Origin: Leptospira alstonii serovar Sichuan str. 79601
GTDB taxonomy: Bacteria > Spirochaetota > Leptospiria > Leptospirales > Leptospiraceae
Length of the DNA: 64,000 nucleotides
Direction of reading: 5' to 3'
NCBI RefSeq assembly: GCF_000347175.1
Contig: NZ_ANIK01000071.1
Coordinates: 95,806-159,805, forward strand
Below are positions 55,851 to 64,000 of the stretch, piece after piece. The position numbers and the translations under genes are program-made. The notes below the pieces were generated by a model. The model saw only the letters and a list, made by a program, of their open reading frames with translations, was not told the DNA's origin and ran no database searches. Position 1 is the first letter of the stretch. Each line of letters starts with the position of its first letter.

Positions 55851-56936
55851 TTAGAATTCGTTCATAATCTCTACGACTTTATGAATCTCATCCGCAGTGT
55901 GAAAGGATGAAATCGGAAGGCTTAACGTCGTTTTATGAATTTCCTCGGATATGGGAAATTCTACTTCTTCAAATACTCCCCGCATCGCAACTTGCCTATG
56001 AGGCGGAATCGGATAATGGATCTCCGTTTTAACTCCGCTCTTCAGCAAGTATTCCCTTAAAACGTCGCGTTTCGTATGGCGAATATTAAAGATATGATAT
56101 ACATCGTACGTATCTTTCGTTACGAACGGTTTGATAAAATCTTCCTTTAAATTTTCGAGATAAATCCGAGCCAAAGTCCTTTTATGTTCGTTCATTGTAT
56201 CCAAATACTTAATTTTGATACTAAGGATTGCCGCTTGTAATTCGTCCAAACGGGAATTATATCCCGGCAAATCATTTTTATATTTGATCGAAGAACCGTA
56301 GTTCCTCAGTTTTTTAATCGCTTCCGCGTATTGGTCGTTATCCGTCACAACGGCGCCGGCGTCGCCGATCGCTCCTAAATTTTTAGTAGGATAAAAACTA
56401 AATCCGCTCATTTCCCCGAAAGTTCCCGTTTTCCTGCCTTTATACAAAGATCCGTGCGCCTGCGCGCAATCCTCGATTAAAAATAAATTATTTCTTTCCT
56501 TTATCGTTAAAATCGAATCCATTTCACACGGCTTGCCGTACAAATGGACGATCAAAATCCCTCTCGTTCTTGCATTGATTTTTTCTTCTATCCTTTTAGG
56601 ATCGATATTATAAGTTTTAATATCGGGTTCGACTAAAATCGGTTTCAAACCCGCGTGTAAGATCGCCAAGATCGAAGCGATGTAAGTATTCGATGGTACG
56701 ATGATTTCGGAACCTTCCTCTAAGTTCAAAGCTTTCAAAGAGAGTATCAGCGCATCCAGTCCGTTCCCGACTCCGATACAATGTCGATTTCCGTTGTATT
56801 GGGTGAATTGATTTTCAAAATTGGAAACTTCCTGCCCTAATACATACCACCCGCTTTCGATGACTTTCAAAAGCCGCGTTTTATATTCTTCAAAGTACGG
56901 CGCATTCGCCAAACGCAAATTTTCGTACTCGATCAT
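55851..56936 (-). CDS. DegT/DnrJ/EryC1-family PLP aminotransferase (FdtB/QdtB-like)
   Basis: The 361-aa enzyme starts at [11 protein letters not shown] (ATG 56936, overlapping the ketoisomerase gene by ATGA); the frame is open 126 bases further upstream. PLP Lys185 lies in [28 protein letters not shown] and GRKTGTFG are also family motifs. Next to the 3,4-ketoisomerase it should transaminate dTDP-3-keto-6-deoxyhexose to dTDP-3-amino-3,6-dideoxyhexose (Fuc3N or Qui3N). No N-acyltransferase gene is seen in the window. Confidence 0.9.
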   Translation of the reverse strand: MIEYENLRLANAPYFEEYKTRLLKVIESGWYVLGQEVSNFENQFTQYNGNRHCIGVGNGLDALILSLKALNLEEGSEIIVPSNTYIASILAILHAGLKPILVEPDIKTYNIDPKRIEEKINARTRGILIVHLYGKPCEMDSILTIKERNNLFLIEDCAQAHGSLYKGRKTGTFGEMSGFSFYPTKNLGAIGDAGAVVTDNDQYAEAIKKLRNYGSSIKYKNDLPGYNSRLDELQAAILSIKIKYLDTMNEHKRTLARIYLENLKEDFIKPFVTKDTYDVYHIFNIRHTKRDVLREYLLKSGVKTEIHYPIPPHRQVAMRGVFEEVEFPISEEIHKTTLSLPISSFHTADEIHKVVEIMNEF

Positions 56937-57364
56937 ACCGAACTTTTGCCGACTAATTGAATAAAATCGGAATAATCTCGAATATAATCGTCTTCCCTGT
57001 AATAATCGGAAGCCACAACCAAAAGAACACAACCCGAGGAAAATCCCTCCATGGAATGCCAAAGCATCTTTCCCAAAATCACTCCCATATTATCGTTATT
57101 CATAAAAATTTTTTGTTTCGTCAGTCCGTCATCCAGTTTCAAAGTAAAACTTCCACTAACGCAAAAAATGACCTGCTCAATTTCTTTATGAGCATGAAGA
57201 CCTCGAATGCTCACTGAATTTTCCAGATTATTAATATAATATATACGTTTGATCTCGAAAGGAATATCACGCAAGGATTCCATGATGACTAAGTTCCCGT
57301 CCCGATCATCATGAATTTTTTTCAAATGAACGTAGCCGGAATTTTTTACTGTGATTTCATCCAT
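56933..57364 (-). CDS. dTDP-4-oxo-6-deoxy-D-glucose 3,4-ketoisomerase (FdtA/QdtA-type cupin)
   Basis: The 143-aa cupin has the family motif [20 protein letters not shown] with the catalytic His pair (H57, H59), followed by [36 protein letters not shown], typical of the FdtA/QdtA/WxcM group. It converts the rfbB product to the 3-keto isomer. FdtA and QdtA give different stereochemistry at C4, and I cannot tell which this is. It forms an overlapping pair with the aminotransferase gene. Confidence 0.9.
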   Translation of the reverse strand: MDEITVKNSGYVHLKKIHDDRDGNLVIMESLRDIPFEIKRIYYINNLENSVSIRGLHAHKEIEQVIFCVSGSFTLKLDDGLTKQKIFMNNDNMGVILGKMLWHSMEGFSSGCVLLVVASDYYREDDYIRDYSDFIQLVGKSSV

Positions 57365-57713
57365 ACAAATTTAAAAAGTATAATCCTTAATTATCCGTCC
57401 GTTCTCGCGAAAGAACAAAAAAAATTTAAATCATTACGAGCCTTTACCTTTACTTAACGTGAATTCGTGGAGCAAGTTTGGGCGAATCCAGCCCTGCATG
57501 CAAGGGCTGGACCGCGCTCTTCGCTCCAATCTGCAAAGCAACATGTTATTTTTTAGTATCTTCCAAAGTAGTCATTCTTGGAATCATGTTGCATTGCAGG
57601 ATTTTCACTACGATCGCTTTCGCGTTTGAACTCACATTACTTAACGTTTGCCGAATATCCGGCGCGAATCGAACTCCAGGAAATTTATCAATCTACCCGT
57701 CTACAAAATCCAG
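57365..57713. other. Intergenic region with two hairpins, possible decayed repeat element
   Basis: No gene is supported. It contains a 9-bp stem (TCCAGCCCT 57487-57495 with AGGGCTGGA 57503-57511), an imperfect 15-base inverted repeat (57531-57545 with 57585-57599) and a direct repeat TTACTTAACGT at 57450-57460 and 57637-57647. GC content is higher than in the flanking genes. The hairpins and the bounding direct repeats suggest an inserted non-coding element. Confidence 0.5.
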
Positions 57714-58738
57714 TCATTGTAAAAGTTTACGCTGAATTTTTCGGAGACAATTCCAACTTAACAAAAACGATTTTTTTCCAAACACAAGGCCGAAAAAGAA
57801 AATTTTCCAAAAAAATTCGATCCGATTGGAGGAAGAGTAAAAATTCCTTGCCTCCACCATATTATAAATTTCCATAATATTCAGACTTTTTAATTTTAAA
57901 TCAAAACGAAGAACGACATCCGTCAATTGAGCTACGTATGCGTCATATATTGTTTTTAACTTTGTATAGTCCAAATTGTAAGCGGAAATTCCGGTTCCGT
58001 AAATTCGTCCCGAATAGAACTTAAACATGTGAAAATGATAAAATATAAGCGAACTTCCATTGATTTGAATCTTTCCTTCTCTAGATTGAACCGTATATTT
58101 TTCCACGTTCCAAAGAGCGACCCCGGATTGTTCGTTTTTTAACACACACACGTTTTCATACGTCCGAGGCCAAACATCCAGATATTTTTGATCCCCCAAA
58201 CGACCATCCTCGACTCGATTATAACACCACTCCAGACATTGCTCCCTCCAACGACTGAGGCATTTCATTCCGATTGTGTCCCGATTAAAATAAACCATCT
58301 GCACGTTGTAAATTCCGTTCGCCTCGAGATGTTTGAGACGATCCGGAAATCGGTGCGGTATGATCATTATCGAATGTTTTCCGATTTCATCGTAGATCGG
58401 AGTTACATCGGAAAAAAAATATATATCCGAATCCAAATAAGTGATGTGATCGATGTTCGGATTTTTAGCCAAAACATAAGACGGTAAAACCGGAGAAAGC
58501 GTCCAACAATATTCCTGCCATGTTCGATTTCCTTTCGCAACCAAAACATCTCCCGACTCGACTTCCTTCAACGAAAGCGTCGTAACATGTTCAAGTTGAT
58601 ACGTTTTAAGAAAGTCGTAAGTTTTATCGTCCATCGCAAGAATCCAAAGATGAAAATCACCGAAATGGCGACCGATAGATTCGTACAAAGATAATCCCAA
58701 AGGTAGATAATTAAAATCGAATAGAGTGCAAAGATATT

Positions 58739-58742
<4 letters not shown>
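57714..58742 (-). CDS. GT8-like glycosyltransferase
   Basis: The 342-aa enzyme has an N-terminal nucleotide-sugar fold ([21 protein letters not shown]) and the metal-binding DSD motif in [11 protein letters not shown] (D104-D106), with a [10 protein letters not shown] segment typical of GT8-type retaining transferases. The C-terminus is hydrophobic (about 310-330). It overlaps the methyltransferase gene by 4 bases, so the two act in sequence on the O-unit or are made together. Donor unknown. Confidence 0.8.
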
Positions 58743-59629
<887 letters not shown>

Positions 59630-59738
59630 AGGGGATATTTAAAAACTTGCTTTGAACGATAGCTTATATGTTTTTAGGACTCAACAAATCCGCTTCCATT
59701 CAAGAAACCGTCGAAAACGAACGTTAAATCAATAACAT

Positions 59739-60644
<906 letters not shown>

Positions 60645-60654
60645 CGTAAATCCC

Positions 60655-62055
60655 TTAAGTAATCGACTTCCGAAAATCGTTAAACCGATATAACAATCTC
60701 CAAAAACGAACGGATTCCAATTGTATAAAAAATATTTCGCGCGTGCGCTTAAAGAAAAGATTAAATAAAGTACTGGCGATAAACTGTGAAATCACGGTCG
60801 CAATGGCTGCGCCCTTGATCCCATAAAGCGGAATTAGAAAAAAATTCAGAAATATATTCGTCAAACAGCCGGATATACTTTTATACAATTCACCCCTCGG
60901 TAAATTTTCCGTTAAATAATAACGACTACTCGCCACGCCTAAAAAAACAAAAATTCCGGCCCAAATATGAATTGCTAATATGGCGCCCGCCTCCGAAAAC
61001 TTATCGCCGAAAAATAAACGGATAATCGGATCGGATAAGAATGTCATCGGTATCGCTATCATTAGCGCCAATAAAAACATAAAGGAATGAAGAAGACTCA
61101 AACGTTCTAAATACAATTTTTGACTGAATTCTTTCGCTTTTAAAATCGCCGGAAAGATCGACGAAGCGATCGTCATCGGAATAAAATACCAAACCTCGCT
61201 GATTTTGACCGCGGCCGTATAAACTCCAACCGCCTCGTCTCCCAACATTTGTCCGATCATAATCTGATCGATCCGCATATAAACGATGACGGCAAGCCCC
61301 GAAAGCAACAACATCCAACTGTCCCTCAACAACGCGCGAGCCCTCTTCCAATTGGCATGGATTACGGATAACGTTCCATCATGATACTTATATAATAAAT
61401 AATATCCGAATAAACTAATAAATGATTCGACGAGACCGACCCAAATGAACGCGAATACTCCCAAACCATTCAGTATCAACAGGATCCTTATTCCGGAAAA
61501 TATAAAGAACAGCCCGTTTTCAAGCCATACGAAGTATTTGGAAAGTACCTGAGCTTCGTACCAATACTTTACGACGCCGAAGGCCCGGAAAACCAGCGTA
61601 AATCCTACGAGAAAGACCATCCAGAATAAGTCCGGCTCATCGGGTCGAAGAAACGGTATTAAAATGATCGCACTTCCGAAAGCAAAAACTCCGGCGATGA
61701 ACTGCAGTAAAAAAGAGGTTGAAATGATTTCTTCTTTATGAGTTTTTTCTTTGATTAGCTCTCTAACGGCCACTCCGTCGAGGCCGAGATTCGTAAAACT
61801 ACCGATCAATGCAGTGTATGCGATCACGTAATTTAGTTTTCCGTAATTGTCCGGACCTAAATATCGGGCGATCCATACCCCTAAAAACATTCCCATTCCC
61901 ATTCGAAAAATTCTATCGAAAAACAACCAACCGCTGTTATGCAATATGTTTTTCAGATTCGGATAACGGACGTATAATTTATTGAGCATTTTGAGTCGTT
62001 TGATCGTAGGATTTTGTAATCGAAAAATTACAAAATGATGAAACTTGTTCAGCAA
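60655..62055 (-). CDS. wzx: O-antigen flippase, Wzx-type (polysaccharide transporter)
   Basis: The 466-aa polytopic protein has about 12-14 hydrophobic helices and belongs to the MOP/PST family. It starts at a TTG at 62055 with GGAAG upstream and overlaps the polymerase gene by 7 bases; an ATG at 61989 is an alternative giving 444 aa. The first helix pair follows NSGWLFFDRIFRMGMGMFLGVWIARYLG in family-typical order, and YGKLNYVIAYTAL is the usual PST opening. It should flip undecaprenyl-linked O-units across the inner membrane. Confidence 0.9.
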   Translation of the reverse strand: MLNKFHHFVIFRLQNPTIKRLKMLNKLYVRYPNLKNILHNSGWLFFDRIFRMGMGMFLGVWIARYLGPDNYGKLNYVIAYTALIGSFTNLGLDGVAVRELIKEKTHKEEIISTSFLLQFIAGVFAFGSAIILIPFLRPDEPDLFWMVFLVGFTLVFRAFGVVKYWYEAQVLSKYFVWLENGLFFIFSGIRILLILNGLGVFAFIWVGLVESFISLFGYYLLYKYHDGTLSVIHANWKRARALLRDSWMLLLSGLAVIVYMRIDQIMIGQMLGDEAVGVYTAAVKISEVWYFIPMTIASSIFPAILKAKEFSQKLYLERLSLLHSFMFLLALMIAIPMTFLSDPIIRLFFGDKFSEAGAILAIHIWAGIFVFLGVASSRYYLTENLPRGELYKSISGCLTNIFLNFFLIPLYGIKGAAIATVISQFIASTLFNLFFKRTREIFFIQLESVRFWRLLYRFNDFRKSIT

Positions 62056-63269
62056 AGATCTTCCGTATTTTCATTATCGGTCGCCGTCGTAATCAAAGCC
62101 CCCAATCCCGAGAACAATGCCATCATCTGCGGTTCCGAAGATTCCCAAGGAATCGTTGTAATCAAATAAGGAATCAAACAAACGTAGAAATGAAAATATC
62201 GAATGGATCTATGATTTCCTCTAAATGAGTTTATACACACGATGACAAAAATGAAAAACGAATAAACGTAGAGTATTAACGCCGTAATAGGTCCTGACGT
62301 TTTATGCGAGTCAAAAAACACGTTGTGATACCAAAAAGTTCCATTGTTTTCAATTGAAATCTTCGGATAAATAAAAAAACCGTCTTTAACCGCATTCCAA
62401 TAGTCAATATAATGCTTGAGTTTTATGGAATATTCGCCATGTAGAATTCTTTGACCTATTTGTGTATCTTGTAAAAATATATAAAAAATGAAGCTTAGAA
62501 AAGATACACTTAACAGAGCGACGATAACCTTATAAACTTTGTTTAAAGACGAAGTAAAAAATAACTTCCATAGTTGAATTGCCGTTATAAAAAATACATT
62601 AAGAATGATAATATAAAAGAAGGTCCGCGCATTGAATAAAAATGAAATTGAAATACTAACGGATAAAATTATTAAAAAAAATAGGTGTTTCCACCTTGAT
62701 TTTTTCTTTATATCAAAAAGATAACCGTTGAGACAAAACAGAACTATAGGAAGTATACTAGCAAGAATGGTAATCCCGGGAGAATTATATTCCGCTTTAT
62801 TAAAAAAGTGAAACGCTTTCCCGTAATACGGAGGATCCAAATAAACAAAGGTTGCAATTGAATTTATGATCGCGAACAAAAACATACCAAAAGCTATTCC
62901 TATAAAAAAAAACTCTTTTTGTTTTGCATTCGGAAGCGCGAAAATAATAAAAAATGAAAATAGAACGGGAAACGCCTTAAATGCGTAACTGATCGGATAC
63001 AATTTACCGTCTATATGTTCGGGCATAACCGGGGTTCTATAAAAAAAGAAATAGGCTAATAAAAAAGAAATTATCAAAGCCAAGGCCAAAGCCGAAGAAA
63101 CGCTCCATTTAGCCTGTCTCATCAATAAAATACTGATTATAAAACATAACCCGATCGTCAGTAAGGAAAGACGCCCGTTTACTGTCCCAAGACCTATTGA
63201 AATCGAGCAAATCCAAAGAACTATGGAAAAGGAAGAAACTCGGAACTTAAACAAATGATCAATCACCAT
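62049..63269 (-). CDS. O-antigen polymerase/ligase-like membrane protein (Wzy-type)
   Basis: The 406-aa protein has about 10-12 hydrophobic segments and a large polar loop (about 280-330, YIDYWNAVKDGFFIYP to HNVFFDSHKTSGP) with the His in WYHNVFFDSH found in Wzy_C-type polymerases. The ATG at 63269 is chosen; a TTG immediately upstream is also possible. It is much lower in GC than the rfb genes, as is common for Wzy. It probably polymerises O-units. WaaL ligase is an alternative. Confidence 0.8.
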   Translation of the reverse strand: MVIDHLFKFRVSSFSIVLWICSISIGLGTVNGRLSLLTIGLCFIISILLMRQAKWSVSSALALALIISFLLAYFFFYRTPVMPEHIDGKLYPISYAFKAFPVLFSFFIIFALPNAKQKEFFFIGIAFGMFLFAIINSIATFVYLDPPYYGKAFHFFNKAEYNSPGITILASILPIVLFCLNGYLFDIKKKSRWKHLFFLIILSVSISISFLFNARTFFYIIILNVFFITAIQLWKLFFTSSLNKVYKVIVALLSVSFLSFIFYIFLQDTQIGQRILHGEYSIKLKHYIDYWNAVKDGFFIYPKISIENNGTFWYHNVFFDSHKTSGPITALILYVYSFFIFVIVCINSFRGNHRSIRYFHFYVCLIPYLITTIPWESSEPQMMALFSGLGALITTATDNENTEDLC

Positions 63270-63372
63270 CAATGCCTTTTTTAAATAAAAAACAGATCCA
63301 ATATGATCTCTTCGATTATAAAAAATAACAACCTACCTCGCATCCCTATAGAGCCATAACCTTACCCACAAG

Positions 63373-63999
63373 TTAGGTTTTCGTGAGTAATTTAAACATA
63401 AACCCGATTTCCATAGCTCTCATGAGGCCTTTAAAAATGGTAAGGGGGCCCGGAGGAGCATCGGAATTGCGAGCCAAGTGCCCGCCTAATTTAGCAATCC
63501 ACAGTAAGACGGTTCCTAACTCGGGTTCTTCCTTAGGAGGTTTCGGAGTTTCAAAAAGTCGACAATAAATGCCTTTCCATTCAAAAGACTCGAATAGGAT
63601 GGATGCTTTTAAACCTGGAATATTTCTACCTAAGAATGTTAACATCATAACTCTCCAAGCAACAATAGCGCAGACAGCAATACAAGCTTTGAATCGATTC
63701 CCAAATTTAAATTGAGTAGATTCAATATTACATCCAGACTTTAAAACCTTGAAGAAAACTTCAATACCCCAGCGGCTTTTGTAATAGGCGATCATACTTT
63801 TTGCATCGTCCGAATTGTGAATAGGAATTGTGGTTAGAAATTTCCAATCGATAGATTCTTCCGGAGGTCCGCCTACCTCGGTTGCGGTTAACGCATACAT
63901 ATCAATATTTTCTAATTTCTTGTATTGAGGAGGTTTTATCGTTAGCTTTTCAAATCGAAGTTCGATTGTTGCTTCCCTCGCCTCCTTTCCTTTTTTCCT
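63373..63999 (-). CDS. Tn5/IS4-type transposase, C-terminal part (cut by window edge)
   Basis: The frame is open to the window edge and the gene continues beyond it. It shows the IS4-family YREK motif, YYKSRWGIEVFFKVLKSG (Tyr, Arg, Glu and Lys in the expected spacing), followed by a Tn5-type C-terminal segment (AKLGGHLARNSDAPPGPLTIFKGL, in two pieces). The residues upstream of TATEVGGPPEESIDWKFLTT also match the Tn5-like group. It marks one boundary of the O-antigen locus. No inverted-repeat end could be assigned in 63273-63372. Confidence 0.88.
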   Translation of the reverse strand, partial: RKKGKEAREATIELRFEKLTIKPPQYKKLENIDMYALTATEVGGPPEESIDWKFLTTIPIHNSDDAKSMIAYYKSRWGIEVFFKVLKSGCNIESTQFKFGNRFKACIAVCAIVAWRVMMLTFLGRNIPGLKASILFESFEWKGIYCRLFETPKPPKEEPELGTVLLWIAKLGGHLARNSDAPPGPLTIFKGLMRAMEIGFMFKLLTKT

Positions 64000-64000
64000 A

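Noticed and set aside
57450..57647. Integron attC-like sites (ACTTAAC matches RYYYAAC)
   Set aside because: No matching GTTRRRY partner at the right distance in either orientation and no integrase in view.
57578..57877. Plus-strand open frame at the end of the GT8-like gene
   Set aside because: Over half is antisense to the glycosyltransferase; the rest covers the hairpin region; no start signal.

Overview
The window is chromosomal DNA of a spirochaete of the genus Leptospira, most likely of the pathogenic group. This is inferred from the AT-rich sequence with frequent TTG starts, lipoproteins with loose spirochaetal lipoboxes, leptospira-type hypothetical proteins, a methyltransferase of the LIC12133 family (named after a Leptospira interrogans gene), and a long one-directional LPS O-antigen locus containing rfbABCD. 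No rRNA, tRNA, prophage or CRISPR array was seen.

Region 1 (1-7.1 kb) holds two overlapping small unknown genes, an HDOD regulator with a GHKL ATPase-like front half, an ABC ATPase, topA and cysK. cysK has a clean terminator and a 33-base palindrome over its probable promoter. Region 2 (7.1-13.6 kb) holds a 1244-residue surface lipoprotein (Ig-like repeats plus an FG-GAP propeller) preceded by three 63-bp tandem repeats, then a gene resembling archaeal type II GAPDH and a gamma-carbonic-anhydrase-like protein. Region 3 (13.6-25.3 kb) holds a signal-peptidase-I homologue that lacks both catalytic residues, two kinase/regulator pairs, the glycolytic genes gapA-pgk and tpiA, and secG.

Region 4 (25.5-31.1 kb) holds an SBBP-type lipoprotein and the minus-strand run argS-cinA-propeller protein. 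Region 5 (31.4-41 kb) is a compact housekeeping run on the minus strand: rpsF-ssb-rpsR-rplI-dnaB-aspS-phoH-pgpH-ybeY-recO plus a small membrane protein. Region 6 (41-45.6 kb) is mixed: a CapA-type lipoprotein, a membrane fatty-acid/sterol hydroxylase, a VapBC-type toxin-antitoxin pair and a DASS anion transporter.

Region 7 (45.6-64 kb) is the O-antigen locus, all on the minus strand. In transcription order it runs from a Tn5/IS4-type transposase at the window edge through a Wzy-like polymerase, a Wzx flippase, glycosyltransferases, the LIC12133-family methyltransferase, a 3,4-ketoisomerase plus PLP aminotransferase for a 3-amino-3,6-dideoxyhexose, more glycosyltransferases, rfbC-rfbD-rfbB-rfbA (dTDP-L-rhamnose), and three rhamnosyltransferase-like genes. 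The ketoisomerase should branch from the 4-keto intermediate made by RfbB, so one set of rfbA/rfbB can feed two dTDP-sugars. No priming transferase or Wzz was seen.

Scattered between genes are copies of a short palindrome (GTGGGA-GT-TCCCAC and variants), nearly always in pairs or clusters, and one 99-bp MITE-like element with terminal inverted repeats and TA flanks.
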